Below are positions 33,777 to 42,080 of a stretch of 64,000 nt of DNA, piece by piece (the first letter of the stretch is position 1; each line of letters begins with the position of its first letter). Source of the stretch: Chloroflexota bacterium (lineage in GTDB: Bacteria; Chloroflexota; Anaerolineae; B4-G1; SLSP01); contig JAIOAX010000003.1 of NCBI GenBank assembly GCA_019873645.1, positions 62,001 through 126,000 on the forward strand, given 5' to 3'. The notes beneath the pieces are model-generated. The model saw nothing but the letters and a program-made list of their open reading frames with translations, was not told the DNA's origin and made no database searches. A program made the translations under genes and the position numbers.

Positions 33777-35555
33777 ATGACGCTGGAAATCGGCTTGCTC
33801 TTGATCATCGTAGCGGCAGCAGTCGTTTTGTTCTCGCTGGAGAATTTACCGGTGGACGTGATTGCTTTGTGCATCACGATGACGCTGATCCTCAGCGGTC
33901 TGTTGCCCGCCGAGCAAGCCTTCGCCGGGTTCGGCAGCAATACCATCGTGATGATTTTCGGCCTGCTGGTGCTCACCGCCGCGCTGGTGAACACCGGCAT
34001 CACCGATAGAGCCGGACGGGAGCTGCTGCGGCTGTCCGGCGACAATCCCAAACGTCTGCTCGCCATCGTGATGACGATTCCGGCGTTCTTAAGTGCTTTC
34101 ATCAGCAACACGGCCACAACGGCAATGTTCACACCGTTGACATTGGGACTGGCGCGGCGTACTAAGACGAAGCCCTCGAAGTTGCTTATGCCGCTCGCCT
34201 TTGCCACCATCCTCGCCAGTTCGGTCACGCTCATCGCTTCGTCCACCAACATCGTCGTCAGCGACATTATGGAGCATTATGACCTGAAGCCATTGGGGCT
34301 ATTTGAACTCACCATCGTGGGGCTGCCGATTGCCATCGTGGGGGTTCTTTACATGATTACCATCGGCTACCGGCTGATTCCCACCCGCGGTACTGATGAC
34401 GAGGGAGCTGACACTCCCTGGGGATTGCGGCCCTATCTGGCCGAGGTAGTGATCCGCCCCGGCTCCCCACTGATCGGCAAAACGCTGGAAGAAAGTCGCC
34501 TGGGACGTGATATGGACCTGACGGTACTGCGGGTGATGCGAGGCCATAGCCGTTATCTCGTGCCCCAGGCCAGTCTGCGCCTGGAAGAAGGGGATGAGCT
34601 GCTGGTCGAAGGCCAGCGTGACCATATTCTTAGAATCAAAGATACGGCAGGCATCGCCTTGGAGGCCGACGCTACACTGGATGACCCACGCTTACAGACC
34701 GGTGATATCGCACTGGTTGAAGTGATCCTGCTCCCCAAATCGCCGCTTACCGGGCGCACTCTCAAGACGCTGAATTTCCGCGAACGTTATGGTCTGCAAG
34801 TGCTCGGCATCAACCGCCGTGGACAAGCTATCTTTCGCAAACTCAGTGAAGCCCGCTTGCGCACCGGCGATCAACTGTTGATCCAGGGACCGCGCACGAA
34901 CATCCAGGCGCTGGATGAAGACAACTTCCACATCATCGGTACGGTGGAACATAGCCGCCCCAATCGCAAACGCGCGCCCATCGCCCTGGGGATTTTCGTC
35001 GCCATGCTGCTGTTGACCGCCCTCAACATCGTCAGCCTGCCGGTCGCCGTCATCCTGGGAGTTATCGGCGCTTTCGTCACCCGTTGCATCACCCCCGATG
35101 AAGCGTACCGTGAGATTTCATGGAAAGCGATTATCGTGATCGGCTGCATGCTGGCGTTGGGGCGGGCGATGGAATATACCGGCACGGCCAGCTATCTGGC
35201 CAATCAAATTGTGCGCCTCACCCAGGGACAAACGAATCCATTGTGGCTTCTCACGGCTTTTTTTACGTTGACGATGCTCCTGACCCAGCCGATGTCGAAC
35301 CAGGCAGCCGCCGTGCTGGTACTACCCATCGCCATTCAAACAGCCATGCAGTTGGGTTTGAATCCGCGCACCTTTGGCGTTATGATTGCGGTGGGTGCGA
35401 GTTGTTCGTTCATCACGCCGCTAGAGCCGGCTTGCCTGATCGTCTACGGGCCGGGCGGTTACAAGTTTATGGATTTCGTCAAAGTAGGCTCGTTGCTTAC
35501 CGTGCTGGTATACCTGGTCGCCATCGCCCTGGTGCCGGTATTTTGGCCGTTTTAA
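33777..35555 (+). CDS. SLC13/DASS-family permease with two TrkA-C domains
   Basis: A membrane carrier, by family for sulfate, dicarboxylates or another anion, usually sodium-driven. The 592-residue product has helices in two halves (1-200 and 395-590). Between them are two RCK_C (TrkA-C) domains (about 215-300 and 305-390) shown by SPLIGKTLEESRLGRDMDLTVLRVMR, LRLEEGDELLVEG and the parallel SPLTGRTLKTLNFRERYGLQVLGINR, LRTGDQLLIQG. ISNTATTAMFTPL and SMNQ-like PMSNQAAAVLVLP are the paired transport motifs. AAGGAG lies just before ATG 33777. The cargo is unknown; TrkA-C domains suggest regulation by a small ligand. Confidence 0.85.
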   Translation: MTLEIGLLLIIVAAAVVLFSLENLPVDVIALCITMTLILSGLLPAEQAFAGFGSNTIVMIFGLLVLTAALVNTGITDRAGRELLRLSGDNPKRLLAIVMTIPAFLSAFISNTATTAMFTPLTLGLARRTKTKPSKLLMPLAFATILASSVTLIASSTNIVVSDIMEHYDLKPLGLFELTIVGLPIAIVGVLYMITIGYRLIPTRGTDDEGADTPWGLRPYLAEVVIRPGSPLIGKTLEESRLGRDMDLTVLRVMRGHSRYLVPQASLRLEEGDELLVEGQRDHILRIKDTAGIALEADATLDDPRLQTGDIALVEVILLPKSPLTGRTLKTLNFRERYGLQVLGINRRGQAIFRKLSEARLRTGDQLLIQGPRTNIQALDEDNFHIIGTVEHSRPNRKRAPIALGIFVAMLLLTALNIVSLPVAVILGVIGAFVTRCITPDEAYREISWKAIIVIGCMLALGRAMEYTGTASYLANQIVRLTQGQTNPLWLLTAFFTLTMLLTQPMSNQAAAVLVLPIAIQTAMQLGLNPRTFGVMIAVGASCSFITPLEPACLIVYGPGGYKFMDFVKVGSLLTVLVYLVAIALVPVFWPF

Positions 35556-35582
35556 TCCAACTTCAGGAGAGAACATCACGCA

Positions 35583-36908
35583 ATGATTCCTTTTCTGTCC
35601 CGGCTGCGTGAACGCCTCAATGCACACATCAAAGCCACCCATATCCGGTTGCGCGGGCCGAACCTGCAAGGCCGGATTGATCACAACATCTGGTATCTGT
35701 ACGTAGAGGTTTTCTGGGCAGCGATCCTCAGCGCCGCGGCCTCCTTCAATGCCACGTATGCGGTGCGGCTCGGCGCGTCCAACACGATGATCGGCTGGCT
35801 GACTTCGGTGCCGGCCTTGATTGCGGTTTTTTTACTGGTCCCCTCGGCGCGCTTCCTGGAACGCAAACGCCAGCGTGCGCCGTGGATCTGGGGGAGTCTG
35901 TTCCTGGCACGCCTGGGCTACGGGCTGATCGCCGTACTGCCCTGGCTGCTCGGTGACCATCGCGCCGAAGCCGTGGTGGGGTTGTTGCTCCTCATCAGCG
36001 TCCCCAGCACCTTCTTCACGGCAGGTTTTAATCCGCTCCTGGCCGATGTGGTGCCTGAGCGTGACCGGGCGCGCGTCTTCGGCAATCGCAACATCATCGC
36101 CGGTCTCACCATCGCCGTGTTGACGTTTCTTGCCGGCCGCTGGCTCGAAGCGGCCAGCCACATCCGCTGGGCGACCTTTCCCACCAATTACCAGATTGTG
36201 TACCTGATCGGTTTTCTGGGGGCGGTGATCAGCTCAGCCTATCTGCTCAAGATCAAAGTACCGGAGAGCAAAGTCATCGAACGTCCGCCGCGTCAAAAGC
36301 TCTCGCCGGCGCAGATCAAGGCCGCGATCGAGGGAAACCGTGACTTCGCGCGCATCATCATCAACACGCTGATTTTCAATCTGGGGGAGTGGTTGGTTTC
36401 GCCGTTATACATCATCTTCTTCCTGCGGCATCTGCACGCCACCGACGGCTGGGTGGGCTTAAACAGCACCCTGGCGAACATCGGCGTTATTATCGGCTAC
36501 GCACTGTGGCAAAGGCGCATCTATAAGTGGGGTGACGCGCGCACGCTGCTGGTCACCATCCCGCTCTCCGCAAGTTATGCCTTCCTGGTGAGCCTGTTCC
36601 CCAACCTGACGTTAATCCTGGCCTGGGGCGTGCTCATCAACATTATCAATCCGGGTGTGAACCTGAGCCATTTCAACATTCTGCTCAAACTCTGTCCCGC
36701 CGAGCGCCGCGCCAGCTACATCGCTTTCTTCTCTACGGTTATGAACATGGGAGCGTTCGTCGCTCCGTTGATCGGCGTGGCATTGTCGAAAACGCTTGAC
36801 ATTCGGCTCTTGCTGCTCATCGGCGGCAGCATACGGCTGCTGGGAGCGTTACTCTTTCATTTCTTCCCCGTTGGAGAAAAGAGTATACCGAGCCACAAGT
36901 CTGGTTGA
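35583..36908 (+). CDS. MFS transporter
   Basis: A 441-residue protein with about twelve hydrophobic helices in two halves split by a charged central loop (KVPESKVIERPPRQKLSPAQIKAAIEGN, about 225-252). The first half holds a loop of the family type (RFLERKRQRAPWIWGS). It follows the DASS permease by 27 bp and is probably co-transcribed with it. No substrate can be inferred. The overall look (GWLTSVPALIAVFLLVPSARFLE, MNMGAFVAPLIGVALS) is that of poorly characterised bacterial MFS exporters. Confidence 0.82.
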   Translation: MIPFLSRLRERLNAHIKATHIRLRGPNLQGRIDHNIWYLYVEVFWAAILSAAASFNATYAVRLGASNTMIGWLTSVPALIAVFLLVPSARFLERKRQRAPWIWGSLFLARLGYGLIAVLPWLLGDHRAEAVVGLLLLISVPSTFFTAGFNPLLADVVPERDRARVFGNRNIIAGLTIAVLTFLAGRWLEAASHIRWATFPTNYQIVYLIGFLGAVISSAYLLKIKVPESKVIERPPRQKLSPAQIKAAIEGNRDFARIIINTLIFNLGEWLVSPLYIIFFLRHLHATDGWVGLNSTLANIGVIIGYALWQRRIYKWGDARTLLVTIPLSASYAFLVSLFPNLTLILAWGVLINIINPGVNLSHFNILLKLCPAERRASYIAFFSTVMNMGAFVAPLIGVALSKTLDIRLLLLIGGSIRLLGALLFHFFPVGEKSIPSHKSG

Positions 36909-36932
36909 TTTTATTGCAGTCTGACGTATGAT
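36905..36932 (+). promoter_or_regulatory. Promoter of rpiA
   Basis: TTGATT, 16 bases, TATGAT, ending 34 bp before the GTG start of rpiA, with AAGGAGAGG in between. Confidence 0.65.
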
Positions 36933-36966
36933 GAAGGCAAATTTTGCAAGGAGAGGCACATAACTC

Positions 36967-37668
36967 GTGGATGTTGTCAAGTTAAAGCAACAGGCCGCAG
37001 AATATGCGGTACAATTTATCCAATCCGGTATGGTTGTGGGACTGGGGCATGGCAGCACGGCTATTTTTGCCGTCCGCGCGCTGGCGGCACGTCTGGCAAG
37101 CGGCGAACTCAAGGACATTGTGGGCATCCCATGTTCTCGTCAAATCGAGGCCGAAGCGCACGTTCTGGGTATCCCCCTGGCGACTCTGGAAGACATTCCC
37201 GTCATTGATGTCACCATTGACGGCGCCGATGAAGTGGATCCGGCGTTGAATCTCATCAAAGGCGGCGGTGGCGCACTCTTGCGGGAGAAAATCGTGGCCC
37301 AGGCCAGCCGCCGCGAGATCATCGTCGTGGACGGAAGCAAGCTCGTACCGGTGTTGGGGACCCATTGGGCCGTGCCGGTGGAGGTCGTCCCTTTTGGTTG
37401 GGGTTCACAAGCACGCTATCTGGCCGATTTGGGCGCCGAGGTCAGCGTGCGGCGCAACAATGACGGCGCGTTTGTCCACACCGATCATGGAAATCTCATC
37501 CTGGACTGTCGTTTTGGCCCGCTCCAGGATCCTGTATCCCTGGCCGCACAGATCAAAGCACGCGCGGGCATTGTGGAACACGGGTTATTCTTGGAGCTGG
37601 CTAATGACGTCATCGTTGCCGATGCAAGCGGTGTCCGGCATCTCACGCGAGATTCCATAAATCTTTAA
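36967..37668 (+). CDS. rpiA: Ribose-5-phosphate isomerase A
   Basis: Interconverts ribose 5-phosphate and ribulose 5-phosphate in the pentose phosphate pathway. The 233-residue product is full length, with GMVVGLGHGSTAIFAVRAL, the phosphate/substrate loop VTIDGADEVDPALNLIKGGGGALLREKIVA (catalytic Asp and Glu), VVDGSKLVPVLGT and the C-terminal NDGAFVHTDHGNLILDCRFG. The start is GTG 36967, with AAGGAGAGG somewhat far upstream (about 13 bases). It has its own promoter overlapping the end of the MFS gene. Confidence 0.96.
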   Translation: MDVVKLKQQAAEYAVQFIQSGMVVGLGHGSTAIFAVRALAARLASGELKDIVGIPCSRQIEAEAHVLGIPLATLEDIPVIDVTIDGADEVDPALNLIKGGGGALLREKIVAQASRREIIVVDGSKLVPVLGTHWAVPVEVVPFGWGSQARYLADLGAEVSVRRNNDGAFVHTDHGNLILDCRFGPLQDPVSLAAQIKARAGIVEHGLFLELANDVIVADASGVRHLTRDSINL

Positions 37669-37698
37669 GTGTGAGTTGGCAACTCGCTCCGCCGCACA

Positions 37699-37742
37699 TG
37701 TTCCAACGTGCCAACATTTCAACCTGCCAACGTTCAAACAAT
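37699..37742. repeat. Short tandem repeat A
   Basis: Four ttccaacgtgcc/aacatttc-type units between rpiA and the response regulator. They give a spurious N-terminal extension in frame with the latter. Confidence 0.75.
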
Positions 37743-37761
37743 TTTCACAAGGAGGCAAGCC

Positions 37762-38424
37762 ATGACAGAATCTACGGCACGGCCAAGGGCCCAGGCCGCT
37801 ACGTTGCGGGTCATGATTGTGGACGACGCCGAGGAAACGCGACGCAGCCTGCAAATGATGCTGTCGCTTGTGCCGAACAGTCAGGTCGTTGCCATGGGCA
37901 CAAATGGACGCGAGGCGATTGCACTGGCGCAACATTATCATCCCCACGTTGCCCTCATTGACATCAACATGCCCGAAATTGACGGCCTGACCGCCATCCA
38001 AACCATCCGCCGCCATCAGCCGGACATTATCTGCATCGTCATTTCGGCAGAAAAGGATCCGGTCATGTTGCAGCGCGCCGTCGCCGTCGGGGCGCAAGGC
38101 TACCTCATCAAACCGATCACGGCAGAACAACTGCTAAGCGTGATGGAACGCGCCGGCAAGGCCGTCCTGGCAAGCCCAACCCCCGCTCCACCCTCACCAC
38201 CCCCACAACTCCAACCGAACCTGGAAGAGCTTGCGGCCGCGTATGCCCAAACCAGGCGTGCAGACGATGAAGCCGTGGCCGTCTTCGAGGCGCTGGCCCG
38301 CCAACCCGATTGCAAATTACGCTGGCTGATGACGCTGGCTATGATTTACATTGTCCGTAAACAGTGGTCAAAGCTCAAGGCGCTCGCCGAACGCCTGGAA
38401 CGTCAGGCCCACAGCCGCGGATAA
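37762..38424 (+). CDS. Response regulator with receiver domain and helical C-terminal domain
   Basis: A receiver domain (residues 14-135) with the acidic pair VDDAEE (21-22), the probable phosphoacceptor Asp67 in LIDINMPEIDG, and the conserved lysine in GYLIKPI. A Pro-rich hinge (SPTPAPPSPPPQ) joins it to a helical C-terminal part of about 70 residues (TRRADDEAVAVFEALARQPDCKLRWLMTLAMIYI). That part looks like TPR-type helices rather than a DNA-binding domain, so output is probably protein-protein contact. AAGGAGG lies seven bases before ATG 37762. No histidine kinase is adjacent. Confidence 0.85.
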   Translation: MTESTARPRAQAATLRVMIVDDAEETRRSLQMMLSLVPNSQVVAMGTNGREAIALAQHYHPHVALIDINMPEIDGLTAIQTIRRHQPDIICIVISAEKDPVMLQRAVAVGAQGYLIKPITAEQLLSVMERAGKAVLASPTPAPPSPPPQLQPNLEELAAAYAQTRRADDEAVAVFEALARQPDCKLRWLMTLAMIYIVRKQWSKLKALAERLERQAHSRG

Positions 38425-38466
38425 CCAATGGTGTTAGATGACACAGCACAAAGATGAAAAAGGCCA

Positions 38467-38494
38467 TTGTCACAGGGTTTTATTCCGTTACACT
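38467..38494 (+). promoter_or_regulatory. Promoter of the carboxyltransferase gene
   Basis: TTGTCA, 16 bases, TACACT, ending 48 bp before the GTG start at 38543. Confidence 0.6.
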
Positions 38495-38542
38495 ACGAAT
38501 ATCTACTAAGGAGACAAAAACTTCAACAGGAGTCAACAAACT

Positions 38543-40033
38543 GTGACCGATCGCATACACTTCATTGACCTGACGTTGCGCGATGGACAGCAAAGCCTTG
38601 CCGCAACGCGCATGACCACTGCTCAAGCCCTGCGGGTGTTACCCATGCTCAACGACGCCGGTTACGCAGCCTTTGAGCTGTGGGGCGGGGCCACCCTGGA
38701 TAGCTGTGTCCGCTTTCTCGACGAAGACCCCTGGGAACGCCTGGACCGCTTCTACGCGGCGTTGGGAACTTCTGGCAAGACCCGCATTCTGCTGCGGGGG
38801 CAAAATCTCTTCGCCTACCAACCCTTCCCTGACGATTTGGTCATCGCCGTCATCAAAGAAGCCGTCCACTCCGGCGTAGGCATCGTGCGCCTCTTCGACG
38901 CCCTCAACGACTGGCGCAACCTGCAACTGGCGCTCCTGGCGACCAAAGCCTACGGCGGCAAAGCCGAAGCCGCGCTCTGCTATACCACCAGCCCCGTTCA
39001 CACCACCGACTATTTCGTCCGTTTAGCGCGCACGCTGGAGGAAGAAGGGGCCGATCAGATCGCCATCAAGGACATGGCCGGGTTGCTCTATCCCACGCAG
39101 GCGTTCGATTTTTTTGAGGAACTCAAGCGTCATCTGCGCGTGCCGATCATTTTTCACAGCCATACAACCACAGGCGTCGCCACGCTCAACGCCGTCATCG
39201 CTATGTACGCCGGGATTGATGCGCTTGATACGGCGGTTACGCCCTTTGCCGGCGGGCCATCCCATCCCCCCATCGAAATCCTGATCGTTTTTGCCGAAGA
39301 ACTGGGGTTAGATCACGGGTTGGATAAAGACCTCATCCTGCGCATCCAGCGCACGCTTTTCGACATTTTTGAGGAACTGCACAGCACCATCCCCCTCTAC
39401 GGCCAATACTATCGTCCCATCACTTATGATGACATTGACCGCAACATCGTCCACCAAGTCCTCACCCACATCCAAAAAGGTCGTGAGGAAAATATCGAAG
39501 CGGCGCTAACGTTGATGCGCACCCTCATGCGCGATCTGCGTTATCCCGATTATGACGACACCATCTTCAAAGCGCAGATTCCCGGCGGGATGCTCTCCAA
39601 CCTTCAAAACCAGCTCAAGCACATGCAGAAGCTCGATCTGCTGGACGCCATCATGCAAGAAATCCCGCGTGTGCGTGCCGATGTGGGCTATGTGCCTCTG
39701 GTCACCCCCACAAGCCAAATCGTCGGGGCGCAGGCCACCTTCAATGTGCTGATGGGACGGTATCAAATGGTGTCCAACGAGTTCAAGATGCTGCTCAGGG
39801 GGGAATTTGGGCATTTACCCGTGCCGCCCAACCCGGAAATCGTCCAGCAAGTTCTGGGGCCAGGGGAAACCCCACTGCGCTACCGGCCGGCCTCATACCT
39901 GATGCCGGTGCTGGAAGACCCCTGCGACCTGCCGTACATCAAGACGCATCGCGATCTGCTATTGCACTTCATGCTCAAGCAGCCTGCAGATGAGTTTCTC
40001 AAACGCAGATACGGCATCCGCAACGGAAATTAG
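38543..40033 (+). CDS. Carboxyltransferase subunit (pyruvate carboxylase B / oxaloacetate decarboxylase alpha)
   Basis: Moves a carboxyl group between biotin and pyruvate/oxaloacetate (or a related acid). The 496-residue product has the HMGL-like barrel: FIDLTLRDGQQSLAATRM with the metal aspartate, RLFDALNDWRN, IKDMAGLLYPT with the lysine region, and the metal histidines of FHSHTTTG. The conserved C-terminal PycB domain follows (YRPITYDDIDRNIVHQVL, IPGGMLSNLQNQLK, VTPTSQIVGAQA). There is no biotinyl domain, so biotin carrier and biotin carboxylase must be encoded elsewhere. The start is GTG 38543. It has its own promoter and ends in a strong hairpin. Confidence 0.88.
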   Translation: MTDRIHFIDLTLRDGQQSLAATRMTTAQALRVLPMLNDAGYAAFELWGGATLDSCVRFLDEDPWERLDRFYAALGTSGKTRILLRGQNLFAYQPFPDDLVIAVIKEAVHSGVGIVRLFDALNDWRNLQLALLATKAYGGKAEAALCYTTSPVHTTDYFVRLARTLEEEGADQIAIKDMAGLLYPTQAFDFFEELKRHLRVPIIFHSHTTTGVATLNAVIAMYAGIDALDTAVTPFAGGPSHPPIEILIVFAEELGLDHGLDKDLILRIQRTLFDIFEELHSTIPLYGQYYRPITYDDIDRNIVHQVLTHIQKGREENIEAALTLMRTLMRDLRYPDYDDTIFKAQIPGGMLSNLQNQLKHMQKLDLLDAIMQEIPRVRADVGYVPLVTPTSQIVGAQATFNVLMGRYQMVSNEFKMLLRGEFGHLPVPPNPEIVQQVLGPGETPLRYRPASYLMPVLEDPCDLPYIKTHRDLLLHFMLKQPADEFLKRRYGIRNGN

Positions 40034-40046
40034 TTTTATGTAGAAA

Positions 40047-40080
40047 AGACCTGACAGGTCTTCTAGGACCTGTCAGGTCT
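40047..40080. terminator. Bidirectional terminator between convergent genes
   Basis: Perfect 14-bp stem agacctgacaggtc/gacctgtcaggtct with a 6-base loop. On the minus strand it is followed by TTTTC. It separates the carboxyltransferase (+) from the CAP-domain gene (-). Each arm is itself palindromic. Confidence 0.75.
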
Positions 40081-40086
40081 ATATGT

Positions 40087-41244
40087 CTAACGCGGCGTGC
40101 CAAAATCTGCAATGAAATAGTAGCCTCGCCCGTTGGAAGCGGGCACCACCCCTACCCCAACCTCAGTGAGCCACGTGCTGAGGATCGTCCGGCGGTGCGG
40201 ATCGTTCGGCGGCGTCTCGTCCATCCACATCGCCACAGCCATCTCCGGTGTAGCATACCATGCCCAACACTCCGACCAGCGCACCGGATCATACCCCTGA
40301 CGCATGATGCGTTCTTTCATCGTCGAGCCATCGGAGCCGGTATGGCTGCACCAGCCGCGCGCGTAACAATCGTCGGCGTGCAGTTGCGCCGCGCGCGCCA
40401 GCGTCGCGTTCCAAGATAGCGGCACGAGGCCATAAGCGGCGCGTTGTTCGTTGATTAAACGAAAAACGGCGGCAGGAAATTCGGCAACGTCGGCGGGTAA
40501 AGCGGGTGCGGCAACCGGCGGGGATGCCATCGGGGTTGCGACAACTGTTGGGGCTGCGGCTGCGTCCGCCGTCGCAAGAGGAGCCGCGGCGGCCACTGCC
40601 TGGGTTGCAGCCGGAAGGGGCGCCGGCGTCGCCGTCGGGCGGTGTTGCGCTAGAACGTGTTCCGCCGGCGCATCCAGCGGCAAAACCAACGCCTGCCCGA
40701 TGCTCAGCAGATCGGCGTCCGCCAACCCGTTGACGTTTTGTAAAGTCGCCACATCGAACCCGTAGTCTGCGGCGATGGTGCTGAGCACGTCACCTGCCTG
40801 CACTTCGTACACCACCCAGAACGGCGATGCACCCTCCCACCCCACCGCCGGCGGGATTTGCAACACCTGCCCGGCCTGCAACATCAGCGAGTTGCCCAGG
40901 TCGTTTTGCAACTGGATCGCGGCCATCGGCAAACCGTACTTCAGGGCCAACCCCAGCAAGGTATCACCCGGCGCTACGGTATGATAGGTGAACGGCAAGG
41001 CCTCTACCGCAGTCACTGCGCCGGTCTCCGCAGCCGACGGCACATCCGGCAAGGTCATAATGGATTCCTGCGCAGGTTCAGACGCAGGCGCAGGTGTGAA
41101 TGTCGCTACCGTCATCTGCGGCATGGCCACCCTCGGCGTTTCTATCGGCATGGATGGCTCTTTGACCACTGCAACCGGCGCACACGCACTCAGCAACAGC
41201 AATCCTATCCACATCACCCGGCCCCATTCATGGTTCATACGCAT
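40087..41244 (-). CDS. Lipoprotein with LysM domains and a CAP/SCP domain
   Basis: The 385-residue product has a leader with lipobox LLSAC, then two LysM domains (FTYHTVAPGDTLLGLALKYGLPMAAIQLQND and VYEVQAGDVLSTIAADYGFDVATLQNVNGL), an Ala/Pro/Thr stalk, and a C-terminal CAP domain with LINEQRAAYGLVPLSWNATLARAAQLHADDCY, HTGSDGSTMKERI and the closing GRGYYFIADFG. LysM should hold it on peptidoglycan. CAP proteins of bacteria are mostly of unknown activity (YkwD-like). I choose ATG 41244, since GGAGG lies nine bases upstream. Confidence 0.86.
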   Translation of the reverse strand: MRMNHEWGRVMWIGLLLLSACAPVAVVKEPSMPIETPRVAMPQMTVATFTPAPASEPAQESIMTLPDVPSAAETGAVTAVEALPFTYHTVAPGDTLLGLALKYGLPMAAIQLQNDLGNSLMLQAGQVLQIPPAVGWEGASPFWVVYEVQAGDVLSTIAADYGFDVATLQNVNGLADADLLSIGQALVLPLDAPAEHVLAQHRPTATPAPLPAATQAVAAAAPLATADAAAAPTVVATPMASPPVAAPALPADVAEFPAAVFRLINEQRAAYGLVPLSWNATLARAAQLHADDCYARGWCSHTGSDGSTMKERIMRQGYDPVRWSECWAWYATPEMAVAMWMDETPPNDPHRRTILSTWLTEVGVGVVPASNGRGYYFIADFGTPR

Positions 41245-41351
41245 GCTCACTAACCTCCGTCCGCCACTATAACCAATCCCCAACAGACGTCAAGTGGCAT
41301 CGATACGCTTTACCCCCACCCCTGGCCCCGCCCAAAAGGGGACGGGGAGAC

Positions 41352-41484
41352 AAATAGAGGGGTATTTTGGGCGGCGAAGCCGCCCAAAATACCCCTTTCA
41401 TAAATCCCTCGCTCTCCTCGCGTGCGAGGAGAGCGAGGGCAGGGGGTGAAAGGGGAAAACTCAAAAAACGCCCCCGTCCTGAAA
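41352..41484. repeat. Two-hairpin dispersed element N, copy 2
   Basis: Hairpin 1 at 41359-41395 is a perfect 17-bp stem with loop gaa; hairpin 2 at 41406-41439 is a perfect 15-bp stem with loop cgtg. The tail agggggtgaaaggggaaaac and cccccgtcctgaaa match copy 1 at 27661-27797. Stem differences from copy 1 are mostly paired changes. Confidence 0.85.
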
Positions 41485-41518
41485 TGCACTTGTTGGTTTT
41501 CGACCTGGGACTTTCGAC

Positions 41519-41524
41519 TATAAT
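41519..41524 (+). promoter_or_regulatory. -10 box of rnhA, probable leaderless start
   Basis: Perfect TATAAT ending 6 bp before ATG 41531; the -35 region (tttcga-like) is poor. No ribosome site precedes the ATG. Confidence 0.55.
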
Positions 41525-41530
41525 ACGGAT

Positions 41531-42022
41531 ATGATGACTAAAAAACATATCACGCTCTACACCGACGGCAGCGCCATCGGCAACCCTGGACCGGGGGGCT
41601 ATGGGGTCATCCTGCGTTACGGAGAACAGCGCCGCGAGCTTTCGGGTGGGTTCAGGCTGACAACCAACAACCGCATGGAGATTCGCGCCGCCATCGAAGG
41701 TCTACGCGCGCTCAAAGAGCCATGCGCAGTCACATTGTACAGCGATTCGCAGTATCTGGTCAATGCCATCAACCAGGGCTGGGTCAAGCGCTGGCAAGCT
41801 CAAGGCTGGATGCGTACAAAGAAGGAACCTGCGCTCAATGTGGATCTGTGGCTGGAGTTATTACCGTTGCTGGAAAAACACACGGTCACCTTCGTGTGGG
41901 TGCGCGGCCATGCCGACAACCCCGATAACGAACGCTGCGACCTTCTGGCCCGACAAGCCGCCACGCAAAGCAACCTGCCGCCAGATACCGGCTATGAGGG
42001 GCCTCGGTCTTCTGTACAATAG
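41531..42022 (+). CDS. rnhA: Ribonuclease HI
   Basis: Cuts the RNA strand of RNA-DNA hybrids. The 163-residue product contains the full active site: YTDGSAIGNPGPGGYG (first Asp), NNRMEIRAAIEGL (Glu), LYSDSQYLVNAI (Asp) and the last acidic residue in NERCDLLARQ, plus the VRGHADNPDNE loop with its histidine. Two ATGs lie in tandem (41531 and 41534). The -10 box at 41519-41524 implies that transcription begins at or very near them, so the mRNA is probably leaderless. Confidence 0.95.
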   Translation: MMTKKHITLYTDGSAIGNPGPGGYGVILRYGEQRRELSGGFRLTTNNRMEIRAAIEGLRALKEPCAVTLYSDSQYLVNAINQGWVKRWQAQGWMRTKKEPALNVDLWLELLPLLEKHTVTFVWVRGHADNPDNERCDLLARQAATQSNLPPDTGYEGPRSSVQ

Positions 42023-42041
42023 CTTGAACGGATTTCTAATT

Positions 42042-42076
42042 GCGATAGTCTTTAGTCCAATAGTCGGATAGTCATT
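42042..42076. repeat. Short tandem repeat (atagtc units)
   Basis: gatagtctttagtccaatag-type units just before the histidine kinase gene, as at 13911-13940 and 60228-60262. Confidence 0.7.
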
Positions 42077-42080
42077 GTCT

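Noticed and set aside
37708..37761. N-terminal extension of the response regulator starting at 37708
   Set aside because: The extension is translated repeat A, and a good ribosome site lies before ATG 37762.
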